From: Metabacillus arenae
Lineage (GTDB): Bacteria > Bacillota > Bacilli > Bacillales > Bacillaceae
Assembly (NCBI RefSeq): GCF_014773385.1
Contig: NZ_JACXAI010000034.1
Coordinates: forward strand, 1-64,000
Direction of reading: 5' to 3'
Length of the DNA stretch: 64,000 bases
Below, piece by piece: positions 1 to 8,413 of this stretch. Positions within the stretch are counted from its first letter, which is position 1; the number at the start of each line of letters is the position of its first letter. The notes under the pieces were generated by a model, which did not search any database, was not told the origin of the DNA, and worked only from the letters and a program-made list of their open reading frames with translations. The translations under genes were made by a program, and so were the position numbers.

Positions 1-11
1 TCACCTCACAC

Positions 12-28
12 TTCAAGTATGGACACAT
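12..28. repeat. 17-bp sequence shared with the end of the 27.9-28.1 kb repeat block
   Basis: TTCAAGTATGGACACAT occurs here and again at 28059-28075, directly after a tandem palindromic repeat block. An exact 17-mer match between two non-coding places is unlikely by chance and suggests a dispersed repeat family, of which only the end lies inside the window here. Confidence 0.4.
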
Positions 29-50
29 ATAGAGAGGGCTAAAAGCTTAT

Positions 51-66
51 ACCGTCTAAAGACGGT
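51..66. repeat. Small stem-loop resembling an IS605/IS1341-type end
   Basis: ACCGTC and GACGGT are perfect 6-bp arms around a TAAA loop. Ends of IS200/IS605-family elements in Bacillus often carry such a hairpin (compare 5848-5868), but no other part of an element is visible here, so this is only a suggestion. Confidence 0.2.
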
Positions 67-101
67 GGAGTTGGACCACGCATTTGTAAATTAAACAGCC
101 G

Positions 102-248
102 CTAAAGAAAACAAGGATCATTAAAGTACACAACCTCAGAAAGAATCTTGCAGCCTTGAATGTTTTCGAAAGCTTCTCTTGCTTCTTTTTCCGTGTCAAA
201 TTCAAACATGGTAATATTTAAATTTGAAAAGAGAGTGATGACCCACAT
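102..248 (-). CDS. Small conserved-looking protein, 48 aa
   Basis: This minus-strand frame runs from ATG (246-248) to TAG (102-104) and has a good ribosome binding site, GGGGGAAA, eight bases upstream. The product starts MWVITLFSNLNITMFEFDTE and continues with an acidic/basic helix-like stretch (EKEAREAFENIQG) and a C-terminal VVYFND segment. The pattern of a beta strand, a KEAREAF helix and another strand looks like a compact alpha/beta miniprotein, and similar short proteins of unknown function are, as I recall, common in Bacillaceae. There is no signal peptide and no membrane segment. It lies downstream of odhB on the same strand, separated by an inverted repeat, so it is probably independently transcribed. 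Function unknown. Confidence 0.6.
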   Translation of the reverse strand: MWVITLFSNLNITMFEFDTEKEAREAFENIQGCKILSEVVYFNDPCFL

Positions 249-548
249 AAAAATTTCCCCCAATTAAAAGATAACTTTTCCTTTTCCCATAGACTGATAG
301 ATAATTTCAACAGCAACATCATTTTTTCCTCATCATCATGAATCTACTTTTTTATTGCCATCATTATTATGTCAATACTTGATAGATTTCTGCACCCTAT
401 CAATCTGTTAGCGTTATATTTACAACATTATCGAATGACTCCTGCTTCTATGTACTCGTCAGTAGGAATTTAAGATTTGGCTTCTCAATAAGAATCTAGC
501 GAGCTTCTTTTTGAGAAGCCATCTCTAAAAACTTCGTTTATTAAACTT
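249..548. other. Non-coding stretch downstream of odhB
   Basis: No convincing frame is visible. The only clear structure is a 10-bp inverted repeat (GGCTTCTCAA at 479-488, TTGAGAAGCC at 511-520). It may be the odhB transcription end, although the T-tract on the minus strand is poor. Confidence 0.5.
479..520 (-). terminator. Inverted repeat after odhB, probable transcription end
   Basis: Perfect 10-bp arms GGCTTCTCAA / TTGAGAAGCC enclose a 22-base loop, about 30 bases beyond the odhB stop codon. The missing U-run makes it a weak intrinsic terminator or an mRNA-stabilising hairpin. Confidence 0.4.
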
Positions 549-1796
549 TTACCCTTCTAATAATAAAGATTCCGGATCTTCAAGAAGCTCTTTAACAGTT
601 GCTAAGAAACTAACTGCTTCTTTACCGTCAACAATACGGTGATCATATGAAAGTGCAATGTACATCATCGGACGATTTTCAATTGTCTCTTCATCAATTG
701 CAACTGGGCGAAGTTGAATTTTATGCATTCCTAAAATACCAACTTGAGGTCCATTTAAAATTGGTGTTGAAAGCAAAGAACCAAAAACACCGCCATTTGT
801 GATTGTAAACGTTCCACCTTGTAAATCAGATAAGCTTAGTTTATTGTCACGTGCTTTAGTAGCTAGGTTAAGAATTTCTCCTTCGATACTAGCAAAGTTT
901 AGACGATCCGCATCACGAACAACTGGTACAACTAAGCCTTCAGGTGCTGATACAGCAATACCGACATCATAGAATTTCTTTAAAACAAGTTCATTCCCTT
1001 GAATTTCTGCATTTAATAATGGGAATTGTTTTAAAGCGGATACAACTGCTTTTGTAAAGAAAGACATAAACCCTAAACGCACATTATGTTGTTCATAGAA
1101 CTTGTCCTTACGGCGTTTACGAACTTCCATAATCGCTGTCATATCAACCTCATTAAATGTTGTTAACATTGCCGCTGTTTGTTGTACTTCTACTAAGCGA
1201 TTAGCAATTGTCTGTCTGCGTCTTGACATTTTAACGCGTTCAACAGGTTTACCTGGTTGTTCTAGCTGGACAGCAGATTGCTCAGGTGCTTTAGCTGCTG
1301 GCTTAGCTTGCCCGCTTTGAACTGGTTTTGTATATGCTTCAACATCTTGTTTACGAACACGACCAAGTGGATCAATTGTTTGAACATTTTGGAGGTCAAT
1401 TCCACGTTCGCGCGCAAGCTTTCTTGCTGCTGGTGAAGCAATGACCGCCTGTTTTTTTACTTCCTCTTTTACTACATCGTTTTGTTGAGCTGGTGTTTCA
1501 GCAGCTGTTGGCTCCGCTTGTTCGGTTTTTGATTGCTCTGGTGTGGAAGCCAGGGCTTCTCCACTTTCGTCGATTACCCCAATCGTTTCTCCAACTTCAA
1601 CAGTATCACCAGATTCTTTAAATAGTTCTTTTAAAACGCCAGAATATTCAGCAGTTAATTCTACATTAACTTTATCCGTTTCCAATTCTATAAGATAATC
1701 ACCTTTTTCAACCGTATCACCAGGCTGCTTAAGCCATTGTGCAATTGTTCCTTCCATAATGGATTCTGCTAGTTCTGGTACTTTAATTTCAACCAT
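549..1796 (-). CDS. odhB: Dihydrolipoyllysine succinyltransferase, E2 of 2-oxoglutarate dehydrogenase
   Basis: E2 core of the 2-oxoglutarate dehydrogenase complex; it transfers the succinyl group from E1-bound intermediate to CoA in the TCA cycle. Domains in order: lipoyl domain (about 1-76) with the lipoylated lysine at K42 in ETDKVN; a Pro/Ala/Gln-rich linker; a peripheral-subunit-binding domain (about 120-155, [16 protein letters not shown]); and the acyltransferase domain (about 185-415) with the active-site DHRIVDG motif near the C-terminus. At 415 residues it has full family length. It follows odhA on the same strand after about 110 bp, and the pair forms the usual Bacillus odhAB operon; E3 (lipoamide dehydrogenase) is not in the window and is normally shared with pyruvate dehydrogenase. 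Cytoplasmic. Confidence 0.97.
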   Translation of the reverse strand: MVEIKVPELAESIMEGTIAQWLKQPGDTVEKGDYLIELETDKVNVELTAEYSGVLKELFKESGDTVEVGETIGVIDESGEALASTPEQSKTEQAEPTAAETPAQQNDVVKEEVKKQAVIASPAARKLARERGIDLQNVQTIDPLGRVRKQDVEAYTKPVQSGQAKPAAKAPEQSAVQLEQPGKPVERVKMSRRRQTIANRLVEVQQTAAMLTTFNEVDMTAIMEVRKRRKDKFYEQHNVRLGFMSFFTKAVVSALKQFPLLNAEIQGNELVLKKFYDVGIAVSAPEGLVVPVVRDADRLNFASIEGEILNLATKARDNKLSLSDLQGGTFTITNGGVFGSLLSTPILNGPQVGILGMHKIQLRPVAIDEETIENRPMMYIALSYDHRIVDGKEAVSFLATVKELLEDPESLLLEG

Positions 1797-1906
1797 GTTT
1801 GATTCCCCCTTGAGATCTTCGTTAAATAATTTTTATAGTTAAGTTTCAGTAATAAATAACGTTATATTTATCAAAACATTATTTGGAAAACAGCAAATTT
1901 CTTCAT

Positions 1907-4777
1907 TTATTTTAATTCAACAAATGATTGGTTTCGTACTTTTTGCGTTAAGGCATCCGTTACAATTCTTTCTTGTGTCTTCTTATGAATAGTTGGATCT
2001 CCTTCAGCAGGACTCTGTCTTCTTCTTCTTCCAATATATCGAACCGGAACACCTTCTGGAGCAATTTCACGTAATCTCGGATCAATGAATAACCAAGAAC
2101 CCATATTTTGCGGTTCTTCTTGAACCCAGACAATTTCTTCAAGAGATGTTAAACGATCAATAATGGATGTAATAATCTCTTTAGGGAATGGATAAAGCTC
2201 TTCTACCCTTAAGATGTGCACCCAATCTGTATTACCATCAAGTGTATTTAATTTATCAGCTATATCAATTGCGATTTTTCCACTACATAACACAAGTCTC
2301 TTTACTTTTTCAGGTCTATGACCGAGTCCTGGTTGTTCAATGACAGGTTTAAATCCTCCTTCACTTAATTCATCGATACTTGAAACTGCATGTGAATGAC
2401 GTAATAAGCTCTTTGGAGTCATAATGACTAGCGGCCTGACTTCTTCACGTTTCAACAAATCTGCCTGACGACGTAAAATATGAAAATACTGAGCCGCGCT
2501 TGTAAGATTTGCAACTTGCCAGCTGTCTTCTGCTGCTAGCTGTAAGAAGCGTTCTAAGCGACCGCTTGAATGCTCAGGACCTTGACCCTCAAATCCATGT
2601 GGCAATAGCATAACCAACCCTGACTTTTGCCCCCATTTTGCGCGGCCCGAGGCAATGAACTGATCAAAAAATACTTGCGCCGCATTTGCGAAATCACCAA
2701 ATTGCGCTTCCCATAAAACTAATGTTTCAGGTGCAAACACATTATACCCATATTCAAATCCAATTACAGACCCCTCAGATAATGGACTATTATGAACGAC
2801 AAATGATGCTTTCGTATTTGATACGCCATGAAGTGTCGTGTAAGATTCACCATTTTCCACATCATGAAGAACAAGATGTCTATGTGCAAATGTACCGCGT
2901 TGTGAATCTTGTCCAGTTAACCGGATAGGAGTACCATCTTCTATAATAGAAGCAAAGGCTAATGCTTCTCCCAGACCCCATTCCACTTTCCCTTCTAAAG
3001 AAAATGCTTTTGCTCTTCTCTCGAGTATTTTTTTCAATTTCGGGAATACATGAAAGCTTTCTGGCCATTTGACTAGCTCATCATTTAATTGTAACAATCG
3101 CTCTTTGTCTACAGCGGTTTTTAATTCCGGCAGCCCGCTGTTCACAAATTCAGGAAGTTTGATTTCATGAGCCTGAGCCACATTTTTACCAGGTACTTTT
3201 TGATAGGCTTTTTCTAACGTTTCGTGAACATCCTCGTTTATTTTCTCAATATCTTCAGACTTTAGAACGCCAGCACTTTCCAATTTTTTAGCATATAATT
3301 CACGAACTGTTGGATGTTTTCGAACCTTTTCATAAAGCTTTGGCTGTGTTATCGAAGGTTCATCCATTTCGTTATGTCCAAAACGTCTATATCCGATTAA
3401 ATCGATTAAGAAATCGCTTTTGAATTTTTTTCTGTATTCCATTGCAATATAAACCGCGGCCAAACATGCTTCCGGATCATCCGCATTGACGTGAACAATC
3501 GGAATTTCATATCCTTTTGCTAAGTCACTTGCATATTTAGTTGAACGAGAATCACGGCTTTCTGTTGTGAAGCCTATCATATTATTAGCAATAATATGTA
3601 TCGTTCCACCTGTTTGATATCCATTTAACTTATTTAAATTAAGTGTTTCCGCAACAATTCCTTCTCCAGGGAATGCTGCGTCACCATGTATCAAGATGGC
3701 CATAGCCGCATTAACATCTTGTTTAGGTAATCCGCTTTCAGTGCGCTTCTCTTGAGCCGCGCGCGTATATCCTTCAACAATTGGATCAACAAATTCTAAG
3801 TGACTTGGATTGTTTGCTAATGTTACTTTTGCACGAGCTATATTTTCATCTTTAATTTGCTTGTAAGCACCTAAATGATATTTAACATCACCGCTCCAGC
3901 CGTAGTTAATACCAATTGAACCTTCTGAAGGAACTAACTCTTTATTTGGGGCATGTTGGAATTCAGAAAAAATAATTTCATATGGTTTTCCAAGGACATG
4001 AGCCAAAACACTTAGGCGGCCGCGATGTGCCATTCCAATATTTATTGTATCTGTACCAGCTTGAACAGCATTTGAAATCAATTCATCAAGAATTGGAACA
4101 AGCATATCCAATCCTTCAATTGAAAAGCGCTTTTGCCCTACAAATGTACGATGGAGAAATTGTTCAAATTCTTCGACCTCTGTCAGCCTTTTCAAAAGGC
4201 TTGTGCACCCTTCTTTTGATAACGAACGATGCAAAGAACCCGTCTCCACCATCTGCGTTAGCCATGTTCGCTCTTCGATATTGTGTACATGGTTAAACTC
4301 GTAAGCTAAAGAGGTCGTGTACACGTCTTTAAGCCGGTTTATTGCATCATATGCTGTTTGGACTCCTTCTGGTGCATCGGTCCACACCGCTTTTCCCGGA
4401 ATCGCTTTCAAATCTTCCTCACATAACTCATATCTATCGGGACTCAACAAAGCGTGATCATTTGCTGACATCTCTAAAGGATTCATGTTTGCTTCCAGAT
4501 GCCCGTATGAACGAATGGCCTCGAGCAACTTTACTACTTTCACGACTTTTTCTATACTCACCGCATTGTTAAGAACAGGAGATGAAGTTTCGGTATTTTT
4601 TTGAAATTGGTTTGTTTCAAAGGAAAGAGGAGAACCCCACTTTATAAAAAGTTCCTTTAATTCCAGATTAACAGGGTCATCTCCATTTACATACTTTTCG
4701 TATTGTTCCATTACATACCCAAGGTTTGGTCCATAAAAGTTTCCCCATGGATTTTGTTGGTTTTTCTGTATTACCAT
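1907..4777 (-). CDS. odhA: 2-oxoglutarate dehydrogenase E1 component
   Basis: Thiamine-diphosphate-dependent decarboxylase that starts the 2-oxoglutarate to succinyl-CoA reaction. The 956-residue product shows the E1 layout: N-terminal region beginning [18 protein letters not shown], the ThDP-binding dehydrogenase domain with [11 protein letters not shown], the [10 protein letters not shown] motif and the NNMIGFTT segment, then the transketolase-like pyrimidine-binding domain ([13 protein letters not shown]) and the C-terminal domain ending with [11 protein letters not shown]. The length is as expected for Bacillus OdhA. It is the first gene of odhA-odhB and is divergent from a LysR gene, with 171 bp between them that could hold shared control. 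Confidence 0.97.
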   Translation of the reverse strand: MVIQKNQQNPWGNFYGPNLGYVMEQYEKYVNGDDPVNLELKELFIKWGSPLSFETNQFQKNTETSSPVLNNAVSIEKVVKVVKLLEAIRSYGHLEANMNPLEMSANDHALLSPDRYELCEEDLKAIPGKAVWTDAPEGVQTAYDAINRLKDVYTTSLAYEFNHVHNIEERTWLTQMVETGSLHRSLSKEGCTSLLKRLTEVEEFEQFLHRTFVGQKRFSIEGLDMLVPILDELISNAVQAGTDTINIGMAHRGRLSVLAHVLGKPYEIIFSEFQHAPNKELVPSEGSIGINYGWSGDVKYHLGAYKQIKDENIARAKVTLANNPSHLEFVDPIVEGYTRAAQEKRTESGLPKQDVNAAMAILIHGDAAFPGEGIVAETLNLNKLNGYQTGGTIHIIANNMIGFTTESRDSRSTKYASDLAKGYEIPIVHVNADDPEACLAAVYIAMEYRKKFKSDFLIDLIGYRRFGHNEMDEPSITQPKLYEKVRKHPTVRELYAKKLESAGVLKSEDIEKINEDVHETLEKAYQKVPGKNVAQAHEIKLPEFVNSGLPELKTAVDKERLLQLNDELVKWPESFHVFPKLKKILERRAKAFSLEGKVEWGLGEALAFASIIEDGTPIRLTGQDSQRGTFAHRHLVLHDVENGESYTTLHGVSNTKASFVVHNSPLSEGSVIGFEYGYNVFAPETLVLWEAQFGDFANAAQVFFDQFIASGRAKWGQKSGLVMLLPHGFEGQGPEHSSGRLERFLQLAAEDSWQVANLTSAAQYFHILRRQADLLKREEVRPLVIMTPKSLLRHSHAVSSIDELSEGGFKPVIEQPGLGHRPEKVKRLVLCSGKIAIDIADKLNTLDGNTDWVHILRVEELYPFPKEIITSIIDRLTSLEEIVWVQEEPQNMGSWLFIDPRLREIAPEGVPVRYIGRRRRQSPAEGDPTIHKKTQERIVTDALTQKVRNQSFVELK

Positions 4778-4899
4778 TTACATACCCCCATGATTGTGTT
4801 TCTTCTTACTATTTTGTATCGCATAATTTGGAGAAGTTATTATCGATTGTTTATGGATAAGGATAATGTAATAATTGAAATAAATAAAATGCTAAAAAA

Positions 4900-4915
4900 T
4901 TATATTTAAATATAA
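4900..4915. promoter_or_regulatory. 16-bp perfect palindrome in the odhA/lysR divergent region
   Basis: TTATATTT and AAATATAA form a gapless perfect palindrome 34 bases upstream of the lysR ATG and 123 bases upstream of odhA. LysR-type regulators bind AT-rich dyads in such divergent regions, so this is a candidate autoregulatory site. The region is very AT-rich, which raises the chance of coincidence. Confidence 0.35.
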
Positions 4916-4948
4916 ATAATTTTTATATGGCATAGACTGGGGGAAAAA

Positions 4949-5833
4949 ATGGATTACCGTGATTGGGAAATACTAAAGGTTCTCTATAACCAAAAAAACC
5001 TAACGAAAGCAGCCCGGATTTTGTTTATTACCCAACCCGGATTGACTAATCGTTTAAAACATATGCAGGAAGAACTAGGTGTTAAAATAATAACCCGTGA
5101 AAGTAGAGGCGTTCATTTTACCCCACAAGGAGAATATCTTGTCCATTGTGCTGAGGAGGCCCTTGCTCATTATCAAAAAATAAAAGAGAATGTTCGCAAT
5201 ATGAGTAAAAACGTAAGTAATGAAGTTGCAGGTACGTTGAAATTGGGTGTATCCAATTTTTTTGCAAATTATGAACTTCCTTATATTTTGAAATTATTTA
5301 AAATGCAGTATCCTCATGTGGAATTCAAAGTGATTACAGGATGGAGCAGAGATGTAACTCAACTAATTCACAATAAAGATGTTCATATTAGCTTTGTTAG
5401 AGGAGACTATGGTTGGAGGGGATTATTAAAACATTTATTATTTGAAGAAACAATATGCATTGCGTCAAAGGAAGAGATTGATATTACGGATCTCCCTCAT
5501 CTTCCTAGAATCGATTATAGAGGGGATTACTTATTAAAATCATTAATTGACAATTGGTGGGCCGAAAACTATGCGCAAGCACCCTTTATCAGTATAGAAG
5601 TCGACCAAGTTGATACTTGTAAGGAAATGGTTATAAATGGTTTAGGCTATGGCATCTTGTCCAGTAGAATACTTACCGGGATAGAAGATATTCGTCTAAT
5701 TGACTTAACTGATCAAAAAGGGAATCCTTTATTGCGAAGAACGTGGATGTATTATCATCAGGAATCTCTAGAATGGAATGTCGTTAAGGCATTCGTACAT
5801 TTCATAGAAAATTTTGATTGGAAAGATAATTGA
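4949..5833 (+). CDS. LysR-family transcriptional regulator
   Basis: Full-length LysR regulator of 294 residues. The N-terminal winged helix-turn-helix (about 3-60) reads WEILKVLYNQKNLTKAARIL then TQPGLTNRLKHMQEELGVKI, and is followed by a linker helix and a periplasmic-binding-protein-like effector domain (about 93-290, starting GTLKLGVSNFF). It starts at an ATG after GGGGGAAAAA. It is transcribed away from odhA, an arrangement in which LysR proteins often control the neighbour, so a role in odhAB or linked TCA control is a reasonable guess but not shown by sequence. Effector unknown. Confidence 0.9.
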   Translation: MDYRDWEILKVLYNQKNLTKAARILFITQPGLTNRLKHMQEELGVKIITRESRGVHFTPQGEYLVHCAEEALAHYQKIKENVRNMSKNVSNEVAGTLKLGVSNFFANYELPYILKLFKMQYPHVEFKVITGWSRDVTQLIHNKDVHISFVRGDYGWRGLLKHLLFEETICIASKEEIDITDLPHLPRIDYRGDYLLKSLIDNWWAENYAQAPFISIEVDQVDTCKEMVINGLGYGILSSRILTGIEDIRLIDLTDQKGNPLLRRTWMYYHQESLEWNVVKAFVHFIENFDWKDN

Positions 5834-6069
5834 ATAATCACTGATACTCCCACAGCTTAAGCAGTGGGGTTCTGAATCCATTGCTCTCATCCGACCAGCA
5901 GCCACAGTTCATACAAAAAAGTATGCTCGGCAATTAGGGTTGAACAGGATACTGGGACAATTTTCTTCAGAACGTTCACGGCCAAAGCAACCTTCTGTTG
6001 CCATTAGCGACCGCATCTTTTGGCTATCGTAAGCCCGGTTGTATCAAACCGCCTATTTTAAATCTATTC
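5834..6069 (-). ncRNA. Omega-RNA-like right end of a decayed IS605/IS1341 element
   Basis: Read on the minus strand, this block lies directly after the tnpB fragment, ends in a hairpin (CCCAC 5849-5853 and GTGGG 5864-5868 around GCTTAAGC) and finishes close to the lysR stop. TnpB genes are followed by exactly this kind of conserved non-coding tail, which is transcribed as the omega (reRNA) guide scaffold. The text ACAACCGGGCTTACGATAGC and the CCCAGTA..TGTTCAACCCTAATTGC..GAGCATAC segment match what I remember of Bacillus IS1341-type right ends. The guide would be the sequence beyond the hairpin, inside the lysR 3' end. Activity is doubtful because tnpB is broken. Confidence 0.5.
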
Positions 6070-6354
6070 CTAATTTACGATGATTCCTGAATTGAGGTTC
6101 TCCTTTTTTTGTTTCAAAATCTGTTGAATCTTTTGATCGTGCAAGTTTTTAAATAAAGGAAAGGTTTCATGACAACGTTTTTGATCAGCTTTGGTCCCTG
6201 CGGAATTGGAGTTCATTAATAAGAAGGCCGAATATAAATCCCGCTGAATTTTCGTGGTGTTATCGATGATATGCCATCGCTCTGACAAAGGTTTTTTCAT
6301 GTAGTCATTTCTGATATGACAATATTGACAGGTTAGACTTCCATCAACTAGCAA
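6070..6354 (-). pseudogene. C-terminal remnant of a TnpB-type IS605/IS1341 protein
   Basis: The frame encodes about 94 residues with the signature of the TnpB C-terminus: a first zinc knuckle CQYC, then KKPLSERWH, then QRDLYSAFLLMN and a helical tail. In intact proteins a second CxxC follows RWH; here it reads IIDNTT, so the zinc ribbon is damaged. The RuvC catalytic part and the N-terminal domain are absent, and upstream there is a stop codon followed by a terminator. It is therefore a fragment, not a working endonuclease. The omega-RNA-like tail follows it in the natural order. Confidence 0.65.
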
Positions 6355-6383
6355 TTAACCGCTTTCTGGGCACGCGTTATAAG

Positions 6384-6416
6384 AAAAACCGGGCATAAAC
6401 CGCCCGGTCTTTTTTT
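6384..6416. terminator. Intrinsic terminator, bidirectional
   Basis: ACCGGGC and GCCCGGT form a perfect 7-bp GC-rich stem with runs of A before and T after, so it can act on both strands. On the minus strand it would close the arsR-AHSA1 transcript. Confidence 0.7.
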
Positions 6417-6461
6417 GTCTAGCGAATGCCTGATAGCTTGTACTCTAGGCCATATACTCCC

Positions 6462-6587
6462 TTATAATATTCTGGATACATTTATTTGTTCACCACATTT
6501 CTCACATCCGAACATTGGAGGAGCCGTTGGATCTCCATCATCCATCAAGTCAAGATCTCTTACTACGTTTTGCAGGTTTTGTTATAA
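6462..6587 (-). pseudogene. Possible remnant of a protein with a C-terminal zinc-ribbon tail
   Basis: An open minus-strand stretch encodes a tail reading VVRDLDLMDDGDPTAPPMFG, then CEKCGEQIN and SRIL before a TAA. There is an in-frame stop just upstream and no ribosome binding site, so it looks like the C-terminal end of a longer gene that has been lost. The parent family is not recognised. Confidence 0.25.
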
Positions 6588-6627
6588 TCGAGAACACTGA
6601 AACAGCTTTTGATTGTTCAAATGATTG

Positions 6628-7131
6628 TTAGCCTTTATAACTAACTTTTCCTGTCTCAACTAATTCCTTAAGTCCCATGAACATTAAATTCCAACCATGT
6701 TCAGATCCATCGTGATACTCTCCAAGAGCTTTTTCGATATCAGATTTTGTCCAATTTTCTTCATGAGGAACGATAATGTTTTGTGTAAATGTCATTTCAC
6801 AACCTTGTTTTAGTTCTTTTAGCTCAACTGTAATCGTATCTTCTAATTCGCTAAACTGTGGCATTTTAAACGTAAACACTAATTTTTTGGGAGGATCAAT
6901 TTCAAGGTACTCTCCTATTGCTCGATAATCTTTATCTTCTCGATGATCAATAATTTCCCAAGTTCCTCCTACTTGAGGATTACTGTGTGCCGCTTTATTT
7001 GTCCCCTCCAATGTAAACAACCATTTTCTCATCATTTCAGGGTTCAGCCATGCATCAAAAACTCTTTTAGGTGCTACATCAAAAATTCTTGTCATTTTTA
7101 AAGTCGTTCTTGAATAGTTGTCCATCTTCAT
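6628..7131 (-). CDS. SRPBCC/AHSA1-domain protein
   Basis: A 167-residue protein of the START/Bet v1-like AHSA1 (activator of Hsp90 ATPase homologue 1-like) family, which folds into a hydrophobic ligand cavity. Family hallmarks are visible: MTRIFDVAPKRVFDAWLNPE at the N-terminus, the GGTWEIIDHR segment, FTFKMPQF, and the C-terminal helix HGWNLMFMGLKELVE. It follows an arsR gene by 15 bp, a very common pairing in Bacillus in which the ArsR protein controls the SRPBCC gene. No catalytic residues are known for this group, and the ligand is unknown. Confidence 0.88.
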   Translation of the reverse strand: MKMDNYSRTTLKMTRIFDVAPKRVFDAWLNPEMMRKWLFTLEGTNKAAHSNPQVGGTWEIIDHREDKDYRAIGEYLEIDPPKKLVFTFKMPQFSELEDTITVELKELKQGCEMTFTQNIIVPHEENWTKSDIEKALGEYHDGSEHGWNLMFMGLKELVETGKVSYKG

Positions 7132-7146
7132 GCTCCTCTAAGTCAT

Positions 7147-7488
7147 TTAATGTTCTTTCTTTTTTGCTTTCAATAACTCATTCTCAAGAAGATCAAAACG
7201 ATTACTCCAAAATTTCTCATAAAAACTCAGCCACTCTTTAGCTTGCGATAATGATTCGGCATTTAAGCGACATATGTGAGTTCTTCCATTTACAATCCTA
7301 TCAACTAAATTTGCTCGTTCCAAAACCTTTATGTGCTTTGAAATTGCAGCCAAAGACATATCAAACGGTTTCGCTAGTTCGGAAACTGTCCTTTCTTTCA
7401 GAGCCATCATATGAACCATTTCTCTTCTTGTTGAATCAGCTAAAGCATGAAAAATTTCATTTAAATAATCTTCATTATAGTTAACCAT
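7147..7488 (-). CDS. ArsR-family winged-helix repressor
   Basis: Small (113 aa) ArsR/SmtB-type DNA-binding protein. The winged helix is seen as DYLNEIFHALADSTRREMVH, then ALKERTVSELAKPFDMSLAA, ISKHIKVLERANLVDRIVNG and RTHICRL, followed by a C-terminal helix. The Cys-pair metal site of ArsR or CadC (ELCVCDL) is absent, so it is probably not a metal sensor. It is the first gene of a two-gene unit with the AHSA1 protein, and a long palindrome sits just upstream of its ATG, which suggests autoregulation. Confidence 0.9.
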   Translation of the reverse strand: MVNYNEDYLNEIFHALADSTRREMVHMMALKERTVSELAKPFDMSLAAISKHIKVLERANLVDRIVNGRTHICRLNAESLSQAKEWLSFYEKFWSNRFDLLENELLKAKKKEH

Positions 7489-7515
7489 GTAGTTAAATAT
7501 AACAGATTATCCACC

Positions 7516-7541
7516 TATATTCAACTGATTAGTTAAATATA
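7516..7541. promoter_or_regulatory. Candidate ArsR operator, 11-bp inverted repeat
   Basis: Arms TATATTCAACT and AGTTAAATATA flank GATT; they are complementary at all but one position. A second copy of TAGTTAAATATAA (one arm) lies at 7490-7502, next to the arsR start codon. Location and symmetry fit an autoregulatory operator. Confidence 0.55.
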
Positions 7542-7575
7542 AGCAATAAAAATACAATTATTTGCTCGGCGTTAA

Positions 7576-7695
7576 GAGAAAACATGTAAAGAAGGAAAAC
7601 TTCATTATAAAGAAAATGCTGAAAAAATTCCTGATTACACCAGAGGCTATCCGAAAAGGACAAATTCATTAAAAATTGAAAATCAAGAATGTTAA
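7576..7695 (+). pseudogene. Possible C-terminal gene remnant
   Basis: After an in-frame stop, the plus-strand frame reads EKTCKEGKLHYKENAEKIPD and then YTRGYPKRTNSLKIENQEC before TAA, and a strong terminator follows 25 bases later. Composition looks protein-like, and the position before a terminator fits the tail of a lost gene. There is no start codon with a ribosome binding site, and the family is not recognised. Confidence 0.25.
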
Positions 7696-7719
7696 TAAAT
7701 CAGTCTTCTGAAATATGTT

Positions 7720-7752
7720 AAGGGGCAGTTCATTATTGGACTGCCCCTTTAT
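7720..7752. terminator. Intrinsic terminator
   Basis: AAGGGGCAGT and ACTGCCCCTT are perfect 10-bp arms around a 10-base loop, followed by TTATT. It has no intact gene to serve on the plus strand and appears to be left over from the remnant at 7576-7695. Confidence 0.7.
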
Positions 7753-7756
7753 TAAA

Positions 7757-7858
7757 GGATTTTCTTGCAATATTTGTTCATTATCGTATCTTTCATCGGA
7801 TCCCCACCGGAATTAATAGACGTATCCACGTACTCAACTGCAACGTTTTTGTAATCCG
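7757..7858 (-). pseudogene. Stray fragment of a phoD-like gene
   Basis: About 100 bases match, with scattered substitutions, the part of the intact phoD gene at about 13878-13980. On the minus strand it encodes KNVAVEYVDTSINSGGDP, corresponding to KNVAVEFVGTSITSGGDG in PhoD, and then carries a shortened equivalent of the next segment. No phoD similarity is visible beyond these edges. It is a degenerate partial second copy or a leftover of another phoD gene. Confidence 0.65.
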
Positions 7859-7989
7859 AATAAGATTGGAATAAAGGCTCTGACAGTATACCGATGTTCA
7901 ACTTGGAACTGTTTTCACATATAATCTACTTAATGAGTTTCATTTGTAATAACTATACACGATTCGTTGTAAAAAGCGCAGCAAGCATC

Positions 7990-8112
7990 TTATTTTTTGC
8001 GAAAAAAATCAAAAAAGGCATGCATAACCTCTACCCCTTGAAATAGAAATAAACTGAAGGCTGTGAATGAAAAGAATGTAATGAAAATAATTCTTACCCA
8101 AAACATCATCAT
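7990..8112 (-). CDS. Small membrane protein, 40 aa
   Basis: ATG at 8110-8112 is preceded by GGGAGA with a seven-base gap; two further ATGs follow at once. The product is MMMFWVRIIFITFFSFTAFS, then LFLFQGVEVMHAFFDFFRKK: a single hydrophobic helix of roughly 20 residues with a basic C-terminal end (FFRKK), as in many small Bacillus membrane proteins. It lies upstream of nothing intact on its strand. Function unknown. Confidence 0.5.
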   Translation of the reverse strand: MMMFWVRIIFITFFSFTAFSLFLFQGVEVMHAFFDFFRKK

Positions 8113-8413
8113 GTTAAAATCTCCCTACTATTGTTTTCCTCAGGTCCAGGTAAAAGTTGCATGTTCTGAAGCGCCCAGGATGCAGCTGCTTCGTTTGGAT
8201 TAAATGGCAGCAGCTACAGTCGAAATGAAAAGTCCTATTAAGGATATGACCACCACGTTTTCTTAACAGAGCCACTAATAAAGAGGCTAGGGCAAATTCA
8301 TTGATTTTGTAATCTGCCTTGGCTTTAAGGTTTTAACTTTGATGGGTCGGCACCACAAACGCAGTAAGCGCAACCGCTTGCTTATCTGATTAACATTGGT
8401 CATATGAAGTCCG
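8113..8413. other. Non-coding, degenerate stretch before sulP
   Basis: I see no supported gene. The GC content is somewhat higher than in ordinary spacers and short open stretches break in every frame, so it may be decayed coding DNA, in line with the pseudogenes on either side. Confidence 0.35.

Noticed and set aside
6070-6354. Active TnpB endonuclease
   Set aside because: RuvC domain and N-terminus are missing and the second zinc knuckle is lost.
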